In this document: positions 8,711-17,835 of the stretch, one piece after another
How the letters are laid out: each line of letters opens with the position of its first letter
Numbering within the stretch: the first letter of the stretch is position 1
The notes under the pieces: generated by a model
Databases searched by the model: none
What the model was told of the DNA's origin: nothing
Seen by the model: only the letters and a program-made list of their open reading frames with translations
Translations under genes and position numbers: made by a program
NCBI RefSeq assembly: GCF_900177655.1
Contig: NZ_FXWK01000001.1
Span: 1,860,001 to 1,924,000 of the forward strand
DNA: 64,000 nt
Direction of reading: 5' to 3'
Origin: Devosia lucknowensis
GTDB taxonomy: Bacteria; Pseudomonadota; Alphaproteobacteria; Rhizobiales; Devosiaceae

Positions 8711-9463
8711 ATGCCCGCCGCCCTTGCCATATCCGGCCTCGCCAAGGCTTTCGACCGGCCAGTGGTCCGCGGCGTGGATCTCACGATCCGCTCCGGCGAA
8801 TTCTATGCGCTTCTCGGCCCCAATGGCGCCGGCAAGACCACGATCCTGCGCATGGTTGCTGGGCTGTTGAAGCCCGATGCCGGCGCCATATCCATTCTGG
8901 GCATCGATGCTCTCGCCGATCCTGTCGCCGCCAAGCGGCGGATGGCCTGGGTCTCCGACGAACCCATGGTCTACGATCGCCTCACCCCGCTCGAATATCT
9001 CGATTTCGTGGCCGGTCTCTGGCAGGTCGAACCGGCTCGTGCCCGGCAGTCTGCGCAGGAGTTGATCGGCTGGCTTGGCCTGGCGCCGCACGCCAACGAA
9101 CTCTGCGGCGGCTTTTCCAAGGGCATGCTGCAAAAAGTAGCGCTCGCCGGTGCCCTGGTCCACGAACCCGACCTCATCATCCTCGACGAGCCCCTCACCG
9201 GTCTCGATGCGGGCTCGGCCCGCCAGGTCAAGGACGTGCTGCGCCAGCGCACGGCCGCCGGCGTCACCGTCATCATGACCACCCACATCCTCGAAGTGGC
9301 AGAACGCATGGCCGAGCGCATCGGCGTCATCGCCGAGGGCCGCCTGATCGCCGAGGGCACCCTGGCCGAGCTGCGCGCGCGCATCGGCCGTGAAACGACA
9401 CTCGAAGAAATCTTCCTCGACCTGGTCGCCCAGGGCCAGGATGCTGGACAGGACGCCGCGTGA
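8711..9463 (+). CDS. ABC transporter ATP-binding protein
   Basis: The 250-residue protein is the nucleotide-binding subunit of an ABC-2-type exporter. Walker A is GPNGAGKT near residues 37-44. The signature region is GGFSKGMLQKVALAGAL, a variant of LSGGQ. Walker B is LIILDEP, followed by the D-loop and the switch His in MTTHIL. The closest general type is the CcmA/YhaQ-like exporter ATPase. It overlaps the permease gene downstream by four bases, so the two form one unit. The substrate cannot be inferred from sequence. Confidence 0.9.
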   Translation: MPAALAISGLAKAFDRPVVRGVDLTIRSGEFYALLGPNGAGKTTILRMVAGLLKPDAGAISILGIDALADPVAAKRRMAWVSDEPMVYDRLTPLEYLDFVAGLWQVEPARARQSAQELIGWLGLAPHANELCGGFSKGMLQKVALAGALVHEPDLIILDEPLTGLDAGSARQVKDVLRQRTAAGVTVIMTTHILEVAERMAERIGVIAEGRLIAEGTLAELRARIGRETTLEEIFLDLVAQGQDAGQDAA

Positions 9464-10995
9464 GCTTGCCCCCTGCATCCCTGCCCTGGCTCGCCGCCCA
9501 CGAACTTCGGCTGGCCTGGCGGGACACCATGGCCATGATGACTGGCGGTCGCCGGGTCCGGCTGGTCGGCTGGATTGTCGGTGGCGGCCTCATCTACGGC
9601 CTGATGCTGGTTATCGCATGGTTCACCCTGAAGCCCTGGGTCGTCGCGGGCCCTGTCATTGACAAACAGGCGCTGGTGCTGATTTCGGGAACCGGCCTCC
9701 TGTTCTGGGCCGTCACCTTGTCCCAGGCTCTCGAGGCGGTCACACGTGTGTATTACGGCCGTTCGGACCTCGATCTCATTCTCTCCTCGCCCACCTCCAG
9801 CGACCGGCTGTTCGCAGTCCGTGCGGGCACCGTTTTCTTGAGCACCACCGCCCTCGGGGCCCTGCTCATATCCCCCATCGTCCTGTCTCTTGCCATTCAG
9901 GACGGTCCGCACTGGCTTTCTGCCTTCCTGGTGCTTGTCGCGCTGGCCGCACTTTCAGTGGCCATTGCGATGGCGATCACGCGGCTGCTGTTTCGCCTGG
10001 TCGGTCCGCGCAGGACCCGTCTTGCCGCACAGATTGTCGCCGGAATTGTCGGTGCCGGTTTTGTCATCGGTATCCAGGCAGCCGCGATCCTGTCTCACGA
10101 CGGCTTTTCGCGCTTGGCCTATTTCCAGTCCGCCGAGGTCATCGCCTCGGCCCCTGCGGAAAACAGCATGCTCTGGATTCCGGCCAGGGCCGCTCTCGGC
10201 GAACCACTGGCCGCTACGGTACTTGTCGGCGCGTCATTGGCCATTCTGCTGCTTGCGGTCATGCTGATCGCACCCAGCTACGGCCGCCTTGCTGCATCGG
10301 CAGCAGGCGCGACCCATGTCAGGTCACGACGCCGGCTATCCAACCGCACCTTTACGGCAGTGACGCAGCGGCAGGCCTTGCGCCGCAAGGAATGGAAGCT
10401 GCTGCAACGCGATCCATGGCTCCTTTCGCAGACGCTGATGCAACTGCTTTATCTTGTGCCCCCTGCGCTGCTCCTCTGGATCAACTACGGATCAGGCGCC
10501 GGCGATGGCACTTTCATCGTCGTGGTGCCCGTCATCGTCATGGCCTCGGGTCAATTGGCAGGCGGGCTCGCCTGGCTGGCCATTTCAGGTGAGGACGCAC
10601 ACGATCTCGTCGCCACCGCTCCATTGAACTCTTGGACCATCCTGCGCGCAAAGATCGAAGCCGTCCTCGCTGTCATCGTCGCCGTGCTGACGCCGCTGCT
10701 GATCCTGGTCGCCGTCGCGTCCTGGCCGATGGCGCTGATTTGCGCTGCCTGCGCGCTTGCCGCTGCGGCCGCTTCGACAGCAATCCAGCTCTGGTTCCGG
10801 GTAGTCGCCAAGCGATCCATGTTTCGTCGCCGCCAGGTCGCTTCGCGCGCAGCCACCCTCTGCGAGGCCTTTTCCTCGATCCTCTGGGCAGCCACCGGCG
10901 CCTTATGGGCGGCGGGATCGATCCTCGCCATCGGCCCTGCCATGCTGGCTCTGTGCATACTAGGCTCGGCACGACTCATCGCCCCCAGAAACTGA
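9460..10995 (+). CDS. Polytopic membrane protein, permease partner of the ABC ATPase
   Basis: The 511-residue product has about twelve hydrophobic segments arranged in two blocks around a basic central loop (residues 285-310). This suits an ABC-2-type permease working with the overlapping upstream ATPase. The GTG start at 9460 lies inside the end of the ATPase gene. No solute-specific motif is visible. The call depends mainly on the gene pair. Confidence 0.75.
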   Translation: MSLPPASLPWLAAHELRLAWRDTMAMMTGGRRVRLVGWIVGGGLIYGLMLVIAWFTLKPWVVAGPVIDKQALVLISGTGLLFWAVTLSQALEAVTRVYYGRSDLDLILSSPTSSDRLFAVRAGTVFLSTTALGALLISPIVLSLAIQDGPHWLSAFLVLVALAALSVAIAMAITRLLFRLVGPRRTRLAAQIVAGIVGAGFVIGIQAAAILSHDGFSRLAYFQSAEVIASAPAENSMLWIPARAALGEPLAATVLVGASLAILLLAVMLIAPSYGRLAASAAGATHVRSRRRLSNRTFTAVTQRQALRRKEWKLLQRDPWLLSQTLMQLLYLVPPALLLWINYGSGAGDGTFIVVVPVIVMASGQLAGGLAWLAISGEDAHDLVATAPLNSWTILRAKIEAVLAVIVAVLTPLLILVAVASWPMALICAACALAAAAASTAIQLWFRVVAKRSMFRRRQVASRAATLCEAFSSILWAATGALWAAGSILAIGPAMLALCILGSARLIAPRN

Positions 10996-11005
10996 TCGGA
11001 TCGTC

Positions 11006-11473
11006 ATGACTTCGCTGCTTTTCCGAGACGCCACGCCGGCGGACATTCCCGTCATGGTCCAGCTCAGTCACGCCGGTGATGCACGGGGGAGCGAAACGCC
11101 ACCACTAGATGCGGCGACCTTGGCCGATCCGCGCTATCGTGCCGCGTTTGACGCCATTGCCGCAGATCCTGGAGAACGCCTCATCGTCGCGGAAGTCGGC
11201 GGAGAGATCGTCGGCACGCTCCAGATCAGCATCATTCCCGGCCTGCCGCGTTTCGGCACGAGCAGGGCCATGCTCGAGAACGTGCATATTCGCGCCGATC
11301 AGCGCGGCAATGGTCTGGGCTCCGAGATGGTCATGTGGGCCGTCGAGGAAGCGCGGAAGGCTGGTTGCGGCATCGTCCAGCTTACGTCCAACAAGGTGCG
11401 CCTCGATGCCCATCGCTTCTACCAGAAGCTCGGCTTCGAGGCGACGCACGAAGGCTTCAAGCTCTACCTTTAG
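11006..11473 (+). CDS. GNAT family N-acetyltransferase
   Basis: A single-domain acetyltransferase of 155 residues. The acetyl-CoA binding motif A is visible as VHIRADQRGNGLGSEMV, and the late QLTSNKVRLDAHRFYQKLGF segment is typical of the family. The substrate is unknown. The gene follows the ABC permease gene by 10 bases and may be transcribed with it. Its stop overlaps the stop of the convergent DUF1328 gene. Confidence 0.88.
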   Translation: MTSLLFRDATPADIPVMVQLSHAGDARGSETPPLDAATLADPRYRAAFDAIAADPGERLIVAEVGGEIVGTLQISIIPGLPRFGTSRAMLENVHIRADQRGNGLGSEMVMWAVEEARKAGCGIVQLTSNKVRLDAHRFYQKLGFEATHEGFKLYL

Positions 11474-11643
11474 AAGAGGATGGCGAGGCCCATGAACGCG
11501 AGGATCAGGATCAGGACGATGCCGATCAGCATGATCGCAGCGATGATCTTGGCCAGGGTCGCGGCAGCACCGGCCAGGCCGGTAAAGCCCATCGCCCCCG
11601 ATACGACTGCCACGACGATCAGAATGAGAAGAAGCTGCAGCAT
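11470..11643 (-). CDS. DUF1328 small membrane protein
   Basis: This 57-residue protein is almost wholly hydrophobic, with two transmembrane helices separated by a GLAGAAATLAK turn. That is the DUF1328/YtjA pattern. Such proteins are small inner membrane proteins, often stress-induced, without a known activity. The start is the ATG at 11643. The stop overlaps the stop of the opposite GNAT gene by four bases. Confidence 0.85.
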   Translation of the reverse strand: MLQLLLILIVVAVVSGAMGFTGLAGAAATLAKIIAAIMLIGIVLILILAFMGLAILF

Positions 11644-11765
11644 GCTGTGGTGAACCTCCGTTGCCGCTGGGCAACGATCGCCCCTGCTAGGTCGTTCCAC
11701 TCACCTCCTCTTAACGCGATCGATAAGCATGTCTGGCACTGTCTTGGCCAAGACGGAGACCCGAC

Positions 11766-14087
11766 GTGTGGCAACTGACTAGATGGCTTTCGGCCGCGAT
11801 GGCCATGCTCGTGCTATTGGGCCTTGCCTATAGCGGCGCGCTCGCTTCGGTCGATACACGCCTGAGCGACTGGCGCCTCATCGCAAGCTCCGTCCCAGCG
11901 ACCGGATCTGTGGTCCTCGTCGAAATCGATAGTGCCAGCCTGGAGGAAGTTGGCGTCTGGCCGTGGCCGCGATCGCTGCATGCGGATCTCCTGGACCGGC
12001 TGATGGCGGCCGGCGTGGAAGATGTCGCCTTTGACATCGACTTCTCGAGCAGCAGCACGGCGTTCGAGGATGCTCAATTCACGGCCGCACTCGAACGCGC
12101 AGGCGGCTATGCACGCCTTGCCGCCTTTGCCCAGACCGACAACACCGGCGTCGTTCGCTTCTCGCGGCCCCTGCCCGAGTTCGCAGCGCAGGCCGAACCC
12201 GTCCTCGTCAACGTCCTCCTCGATCCCGTCACGGCCCGCACCCGCAGTCTGCCGGTCGCCGCGTCCGACGCGATCGGCACCGTGCCCGCGCTGGCCGTGG
12301 AACTGGCCCGCCCCCAAGGCGAACTCCCGCCGGTTCTCGAGATCGACTTCAGCATCGAACTGGCCGGCATTCCCCGCTACAGCTTCGTCGACGTCCTCTA
12401 CGGCCGCGTCGACCCCGCACGCCTCGCCGGCAGGCAGGTCGTCGTCGGCGCCAGCGCCATCGAATTGCGGGACTTCTTCAATGTGCCGCGCTACGGCGTC
12501 GTTCCCGGGCCGCTCCTGCAGGTACTGGCCGTCGAGACACTGAAGTCCGGTCGCATTCTCACCAACCTCGGCTGGCTCCCCGGTCTCGCATTCACCGGTC
12601 TTGTCGCACTCGTTCTGTTGCTCCACCGGGGTCGATTCAACGTTGCCATCATCGGCCTGGCGCTGCTTTTCTGCTCCGCACTCGCGGAAGCCAGCGCCCT
12701 CCTGGCCTATTCCGGGGCGGGCATATTGGTGCGAACGGCCGTGCTCCATACCGGTTTGCTGATGCTGTTCGGCCTGGCCCTGGCCGACAGCGGCTATGCG
12801 CATCTTGTCGCGCGTCGTGCTGCCCAGCAGCGGCTGAAATTCCTAGCCACGCACGATCCGGCAACAGGGCTCCTGTCCCGCCAGGGACTGGTCGACCTCC
12901 ACGCGCAACAGAGAACGCTCATTCTCATCCTTCTGCAGGTGCAGGCGCTCGACGAGCTGAGGGCAACGCTGGGCCACGACATCGTCGAGCAGCTGCTCGC
13001 ACAAATCGCCGGACGTCTGATGCGGACCGGCTACACCCATATCGCACGAACGGCCCCGGCCAATTTCGCACTTGTTGCGGTGGATTTCGACGACGCTCAT
13101 CGGCTAGCCGCCGCGGCCCGCGACCTCGCGTCGACCTTGACAGATATCTACACGGTCGACAGTCACACCCTGCACGTCGATGTCCTGGCAGGCTTCGCCG
13201 CAGGTTCGGCCGATCCCTCGGAACTCCTGAACCAGGCCGAAATCGCCCTGATCCATGCCCGCTCGGAACGCCTTCCGGCTCGTGGCTTCAGCCGGGCCGA
13301 CCAGTCGGCGCTGGATCGCCATCGCCGCCTCGACAGCGATCTGCGGCAAGCCTTGTCGCGCGACCAGCTGCGACTTCTGTTTCAACCCCAGGTCGATCTC
13401 AGCGACGGACGCATCGTCGGCGTCGAAAGCCTGATGCGTTGGGAACATCCCGAGCTTGGACTTGTCTCACCCGCCGAATTCATTCCGCTGGCCGAAGAAA
13501 CCGGCCTCATCGTTGAACTGGGTCGCTGGATCCTTGACCGCGCTTGTTCGCAAGCAGTCGCTTGGCCGGTGCCCATCTCTGTTGCCGTCAACGTCTCTCC
13601 GGTCCAATTCCTCCGCTCCGACCTGATCGCGAGCGTGGAGGCGGCGCTGTCCCGCAGCGGACTGCCCCCGGAACGGCTGGACCTCGAGATCACCGAGAGC
13701 AGCAGGGTGACCGATCCGTCACGCGTGCATGACGTGATGTGGCATCTCCAGAAACTGGGCGTTCACCTGTCCATCGACGATTTCGGCACGGGCTACTCTG
13801 CCCTCAGCCACTTCCGCGATCTACCCTTCGACATGGTCAAGATCGACCAGGGTTTTGTCCGCGACCGAAAATCCGAAAGCGACCGCGTGCTTCTGGCCGC
13901 GATCGTCGAACTGGCTCGCAAAATGGGCAAGCAGACCTTGGCCGAGGGCGTCGAGGACGCCGAAACCGCCGCCATCCTCCGCGCCATGGGCTGTACCTTC
14001 GCCCAGGGCTACCATTTTGGGCGCCCCCTGCCCGAGGATGCACTCATCGCGCTCTTGCTCGGACAGGTTGAAAAACAGTCGGCCTGA
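11766..14087 (+). CDS. CHASE2 sensor with degenerate GGDEF and EAL domain (c-di-GMP phosphodiesterase)
   Basis: This membrane receptor of 773 residues combines three parts. An N-terminal helix leads to an extracytoplasmic CHASE2 domain (about residues 30-260), closed by three transmembrane helices (about 265-345). A GGDEF-like region follows (about 360-490), in which the GGDEF loop is replaced by APANFALV, so cyclase activity is unlikely. The C-terminal EAL domain looks complete: ESLMRWEHP (the EAL position), NVSPVQF, DLEITES, DDFGTGYS, KIDQGF and EGVED. It probably hydrolyses c-di-GMP. It starts with GTG and converges on a FecR-domain gene. Confidence 0.88.
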   Translation: MWQLTRWLSAAMAMLVLLGLAYSGALASVDTRLSDWRLIASSVPATGSVVLVEIDSASLEEVGVWPWPRSLHADLLDRLMAAGVEDVAFDIDFSSSSTAFEDAQFTAALERAGGYARLAAFAQTDNTGVVRFSRPLPEFAAQAEPVLVNVLLDPVTARTRSLPVAASDAIGTVPALAVELARPQGELPPVLEIDFSIELAGIPRYSFVDVLYGRVDPARLAGRQVVVGASAIELRDFFNVPRYGVVPGPLLQVLAVETLKSGRILTNLGWLPGLAFTGLVALVLLLHRGRFNVAIIGLALLFCSALAEASALLAYSGAGILVRTAVLHTGLLMLFGLALADSGYAHLVARRAAQQRLKFLATHDPATGLLSRQGLVDLHAQQRTLILILLQVQALDELRATLGHDIVEQLLAQIAGRLMRTGYTHIARTAPANFALVAVDFDDAHRLAAAARDLASTLTDIYTVDSHTLHVDVLAGFAAGSADPSELLNQAEIALIHARSERLPARGFSRADQSALDRHRRLDSDLRQALSRDQLRLLFQPQVDLSDGRIVGVESLMRWEHPELGLVSPAEFIPLAEETGLIVELGRWILDRACSQAVAWPVPISVAVNVSPVQFLRSDLIASVEAALSRSGLPPERLDLEITESSRVTDPSRVHDVMWHLQKLGVHLSIDDFGTGYSALSHFRDLPFDMVKIDQGFVRDRKSESDRVLLAAIVELARKMGKQTLAEGVEDAETAAILRAMGCTFAQGYHFGRPLPEDALIALLLGQVEKQSA

Positions 14088-14089
14088 CG

Positions 14090-15238
14090 TCAGAGGCCCA
14101 GGCCAAGCCCAAGGCCGTTGCCGCCGCCGGCATTCACATCCACCGATACGATACCCAGGTCGACACCGACATTGACGCCGCCGCCGTTGCCGTTTCCATT
14201 CCCACTGTTGCCTTTTCCGTTCCCATTCCCACTGTTCCCGTTCCCGTTCCCGTTCCCAGAATTGCCATTCCCATTGCCTGAATTGCCATTGCCTGAATTG
14301 CCGTTGCCTGAATTGCCGTTGCCGGAGTTTCCGGACCGGACATCGACGCTTACGGGACCGGCATCCACGGAAACATTGCCATTGCCGCGGTTGCCATTCC
14401 CGTTATTGCCTGTGTTCCCCTGGCCAACACCATTGCCGTTGTTTCCGGGCGAACTCGCCCGCACCTCGACATTGACTGGTCCGACACCGATCCCTGCCGA
14501 TGCGCTGGCATTGCCCGAGGCGTTCCCGTTACCGTTGGAATTGCGAGGGCCGTTTCCGTTGCCGGGATTGCCGGAGACGCCGCGCCCTTCCACGACCGCC
14601 ACCGCATCCTTCGCGGCGATCTCGCCGCTCACCACGGCGTCACGAGCAGCCGCAGGAACAACCTCGCCCTCGATGAGATAAGTCACACGATCCGATCCCG
14701 GTCCGCTCACGTCCAGCGGTCTCGACTGGCTCGCGGCCGCGGACTGCCCTGGCGTCACATCGACGACCATGCTGTGCGAGCTGTCCTGCACCTGCACGAC
14801 GCCACGTTCGACATCGACGCGGGCCTGTCCGTTACGGTAGGTGACGGTGAACTGTGTCCCTTTGACCACGGCTGCCAGCACCGGCGTCTGCACCGAAAAG
14901 TGCTGCACGTTCCGTCGCTCGGCTTCGATTGTCACACTGCCCAGCGTCTGCACCACAGTGGTCATCTTCTGGCCGGCAGCATCGCGGACGGCGATTTCGG
15001 TATTGGCGGCAAGGGCAATGCGCTCCTGGCCCCGCACCAACTCTACGCGCCCGTCACCCGCTGTGCGGATTTTGCGCCCATCGGGCACCACGTCGCCACG
15101 CTGCAGGGCGACCCAGTCCCCGCCCTGGAACTGCATCACGCTGCCCCGCAGGCGTTCGGCGATCCAGTCATCCGCGAGCACCGCGGAACTGACCGACGCC
15201 ATCATGATCGCCAGGAAAGCGGCTTTGCCAATACGCAT
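14090..15238 (-). CDS. FecR-domain secreted protein with Gly/Asn-rich repeats
   Basis: The 382-residue product has a signal peptide (ending SSAVLA), then a FecR-type beta domain around residues 30-170 (GDVVPDGRKIRTAGDGRVEL, TPVLAAVVKGTQF). The C-terminal 150 residues are low-complexity Gly/Asn/Ser repeats. These are interrupted by three similar short segments: GPVNVEV, GPVSVDV and GIVSVDV. It has no sigma-regulator transmembrane architecture, so it is more likely a periplasmic or surface protein than an anti-sigma factor. The stop lies three bases from the stop of the CHASE2-EAL gene. Confidence 0.82.
   Translation of the reverse strand: MRIGKAAFLAIMMASVSSAVLADDWIAERLRGSVMQFQGGDWVALQRGDVVPDGRKIRTAGDGRVELVRGQERIALAANTEIAVRDAAGQKMTTVVQTLGSVTIEAERRNVQHFSVQTPVLAAVVKGTQFTVTYRNGQARVDVERGVVQVQDSSHSMVVDVTPGQSAAASQSRPLDVSGPGSDRVTYLIEGEVVPAAARDAVVSGEIAAKDAVAVVEGRGVSGNPGNGNGPRNSNGNGNASGNASASAGIGVGPVNVEVRASSPGNNGNGVGQGNTGNNGNGNRGNGNVSVDAGPVSVDVRSGNSGNGNSGNGNSGNGNSGNGNGNSGNGNGNGNSGNGNGKGNSGNGNGNGGGVNVGVDLGIVSVDVNAGGGNGLGLGLGL
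14170..14336 (-). repeat. Tandem repeat encoding GNSGN units in the FecR protein
   Basis: Three near-perfect 15-bp units (TTGCCTGAATTGCCR) occupy 14274-14318, embedded in a longer run of degenerate six- and nine-base Gly-Asn codon repeats. The repeat is in frame with the host gene and likely varies in length between strains. Confidence 0.8.
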
Positions 15239-15394
15239 TTTAATAATCCCCTCTGCGGGCGTTCTGCCTGCATGCTGGGGTCACTACGGCGCGCCACTGC
15301 TTAACCGAGCCTTACGGACCGCCTATGGGCGCATACGCCACTGCTCACATCCGGCCGGAGGGTTAACCCATCGTGCCGGAATGCCGCCAGAGTC

Positions 15395-16315
15395 TTAAGG
15401 TTTGAGCCCCACGGGCACCGGGGGCGGAGAATGGATCACGGTGATCTTCACCCGCTCGTTGGCGGCCATATAGGGGTCGTTGGGGAAGAACGGATCGTCC
15501 GTCGCGCGTCCCGAAATTGCCTTGAAGCGATCGTCGCTCATACCGAATTCCCCGAGGATCGAACGCACCACATTGGCCCGGTCCGCCGAAAGCTCCCACG
15601 GTCCATAGCGAGGATTGTCGTATCGGCCGCCGGCCGCCGTGTGGCCCGAAATGGTCACCTGGGCATTCAGCTGCTGCAGGATCGGCCCGATCGCGGCGAT
15701 GGCGGCGCGCGTCTGCTCCAGGGGATATTTCGATCCCTCCGGGAACATCGGTCGTCCCTGCTGGTCGACGATCTGGATATCGAGACCCTCGTTGGTCTCC
15801 TCGATGAGCAGGTTATCCATGAACGGCGTGACTTCCGGCAGAGACTGCCATGCCTGCTTGATGCTGGCCGCGGCACTGTGGAAGGCTTCGTTGTCGAGCG
15901 ATTTGAGGTTGAACTCGCTGTCGCTGCTGGCTTGCATCTCGCTGCCCTGCTGCCGTGCCGGTCCGCCGATATGTGTATCGGTGGTGCCCTGGTCCGAGCT
16001 TTGCGGCGATGCCGGTTTGTCTTCGACGATATCGGCGGACGAGCCCGACATCTGGCTGCCCGAATTGTCCATCGCATTGCCGCCCATGACGCCGCCCGCG
16101 CCGCTGGTGGTCATGCTTAGCGAAGCGGGTGCGAAATAGTTTGCCAGGCCTTCCTTCTGCTCCGGCGTCGTCATGCTGATCAGCCACATCAGCAGGAAGA
16201 ACGCCATCATGGCGGTCACGAAGTCGGCATAGGCGATCTTCCAGGCGCCACCATGATGGCCATGGGCGGCCTTCTTGACCTTCTTGATGATGATCGGCTG
16301 ATCGTAGTTCGCCAT
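15395..16315 (-). CDS. motB: Flagellar motor stator protein MotB
   Basis: This stator subunit has 306 residues. An N-terminal cytoplasmic basic segment (IIIKKVKKAAHGHHGG) leads to one transmembrane helix with the proton-carrying Asp in WKIAYADFVTAMMAFFLLMW. The OmpA/MotB peptidoglycan-binding domain follows at the C-terminus (GHTAAGG, ELSADRANVVRSIL). The start is the ATG at 16315, which begins directly before the conserved N-terminus. It lies 28 bases downstream of motA in the same direction, so the two form a stator operon. Confidence 0.93.
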   Translation of the reverse strand: MANYDQPIIIKKVKKAAHGHHGGAWKIAYADFVTAMMAFFLLMWLISMTTPEQKEGLANYFAPASLSMTTSGAGGVMGGNAMDNSGSQMSGSSADIVEDKPASPQSSDQGTTDTHIGGPARQQGSEMQASSDSEFNLKSLDNEAFHSAAASIKQAWQSLPEVTPFMDNLLIEETNEGLDIQIVDQQGRPMFPEGSKYPLEQTRAAIAAIGPILQQLNAQVTISGHTAAGGRYDNPRYGPWELSADRANVVRSILGEFGMSDDRFKAISGRATDDPFFPNDPYMAANERVKITVIHSPPPVPVGLKP

Positions 16316-16343
16316 TCTGGCTGATCCGGAGGCTGGGAAGAAA

Positions 16344-17207
16344 TCAGGTTGTCGCAGGCAGCGCGGCGGTTGCCGCTTCCACTTCGGCAAAGGTCGGGCG
16401 CACTTCGCTCATCAGCGCCTTGCGGGCGAATTCGATGGCCATCACGGGCGGCTGCCCGCCGATATGGGCCAGCAGGCCCACCTTGAGCGACAGGAAATAT
16501 TTGGATTCGGATTCGAACGTGCTCTTGAGCGACTGCGCCATCGGGCCGAAGAAACCATAGGCCACGAACACGCCAAAGAATGTACCCACGAGTGCGCCGC
16601 CGATCAGGTGGCCGAGCACTTCCGGCGGTTCGGAGATCGCGCCCATGGTCTTGATCACGCCGAGCACCGCGGCCACGATGCCCAGGGCTGGCGTGCCGTC
16701 GGCAATCGCCTGCATGGCCGAAACCAGCCGCTCCTGCTCCTGATGGTGGGTCTCGAGCTCCTCGTCCATCAGCGCATCCATCTCATGCACATTGTTGGAG
16801 CCCATTGTCACCATGCGCATGTAGTCGCACACGAATTCCACCGCGTGGTGGTTCTTGGCGAAGGTCGGGAAGGCGTTGAACAGGGTGGAGTTATGCGGGT
16901 CCTCGATATGCGGCTCGATCCCGAGGATGCCCTTCTGCTGGATCAGCTTGTACATGGAGAACTGCACGCCCAGCAGTTCGAGATAAGCCTTCTTGTTGTA
17001 TTTGGGCCCCTTGAACAGGGTGCCGAACATGGTCGGCACGCCCTTGAGCACCGGGGCGCCATTGGCGATGATGAAGGCGCCGATCGCCGCGCCGAGAATG
17101 ATCACGAATTCGAATGGCTGCCAGAGCACCTCGACGTGCCCGCCCATCGCCGAATAGCCGCCGAACACGCAGGCGAAGACGACCAGAATACCGACAATCA
17201 GACGCAT
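16344..17207 (-). CDS. motA: Flagellar motor stator protein MotA
   Basis: This inner membrane stator subunit of 287 residues has four transmembrane helices. The GGYSAMGGHVEVLWQPFEF segment after TM1 is the MotA signature. The cytoplasmic loop holds the charged residues that contact FliG. The C-terminal helices contain PALGIVAAVLGVIKTMG. The start is the ATG at 17207, which gives the usual N-terminus RLIVGILVVF. It is the first gene of the motA-motB unit. The phosphodiesterase gene nearby could adjust motor output through c-di-GMP, which is inference only. Confidence 0.93.
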   Translation of the reverse strand: MRLIVGILVVFACVFGGYSAMGGHVEVLWQPFEFVIILGAAIGAFIIANGAPVLKGVPTMFGTLFKGPKYNKKAYLELLGVQFSMYKLIQQKGILGIEPHIEDPHNSTLFNAFPTFAKNHHAVEFVCDYMRMVTMGSNNVHEMDALMDEELETHHQEQERLVSAMQAIADGTPALGIVAAVLGVIKTMGAISEPPEVLGHLIGGALVGTFFGVFVAYGFFGPMAQSLKSTFESESKYFLSLKVGLLAHIGGQPPVMAIEFARKALMSEVRPTFAEVEAATAALPATT

Positions 17208-17385
17208 TGGGCTTACTCGAACTCGGGCACAAAAGAGCGAGCGGGGCCATGGAACGCGGCGCCGCGAACCGGATATTGGTCTGATTAGGCTTAACAGGCC
17301 GTGTATTTGGCTCCGCAACCATGCGGATGACACGATTGATTGCCCTGATATGCTCCAGCATCACTCCGCTTCGAGGAACACCCCA

Positions 17386-17835
17386 ATGATCACGCGTCTC
17401 GCCGCTTCGGCACTCGCCATCCTGGCGCTTGCGTCCACGTCCATGCCGGCGACGGCTCAGTCCGAAGAGGAAGTCTATGACAGCATCGAATCCATCCACG
17501 GCAATGCGGATGGATTTTTCGAAGTCCTCTCGCTGCTCCAGGATGCGGTGATGTTTGGCGATCCGGTGACCTTTGGCCAATACGCCTTCTTTCCGCTGGC
17601 CGTGAACGTTGGTGGCGAGAGCTACGAAGTGCTGCAGCCTGACGACCTGACCGCTGATTTCGACAATATCTTCACGCCTGAAGTGCAGCAGGCCGTCCTC
17701 GAGCAGGACCCGGCCGACCTCGTCGTCACCAGCGAAGGGGTTGGGGTCGGTAATGGCGCCGTCTGGATCACCAACGTTTGCCTTGACGACGCCTGCGAGG
17801 AAACGCAGTGGGGTATCATCTCGGTCTATCCCTGA
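17386..17835 (+). CDS. Secreted protein of unknown function
   Basis: The 149-residue product has a clear signal peptide (LAASALAILALAS, cleavage after ATAQ). The mature acidic domain contains two Cys (NVCLDDACEET) that could form a disulfide. I do not recognise the family. The ATG at 17386 follows AGGA at nine bases. The 3' end overlaps the convergent 688-residue gene by 20 bases. It is divergent to motA. Confidence 0.7.
   Translation: MITRLAASALAILALASTSMPATAQSEEEVYDSIESIHGNADGFFEVLSLLQDAVMFGDPVTFGQYAFFPLAVNVGGESYEVLQPDDLTADFDNIFTPEVQQAVLEQDPADLVVTSEGVGVGNGAVWITNVCLDDACEETQWGIISVYP

Noticed and set aside
14090..15238. FecR protein as a classical anti-sigma regulator
   Set aside because: It has a signal peptide and no cytoplasmic N-terminal domain or transmembrane helix, and no ECF sigma gene is adjacent.
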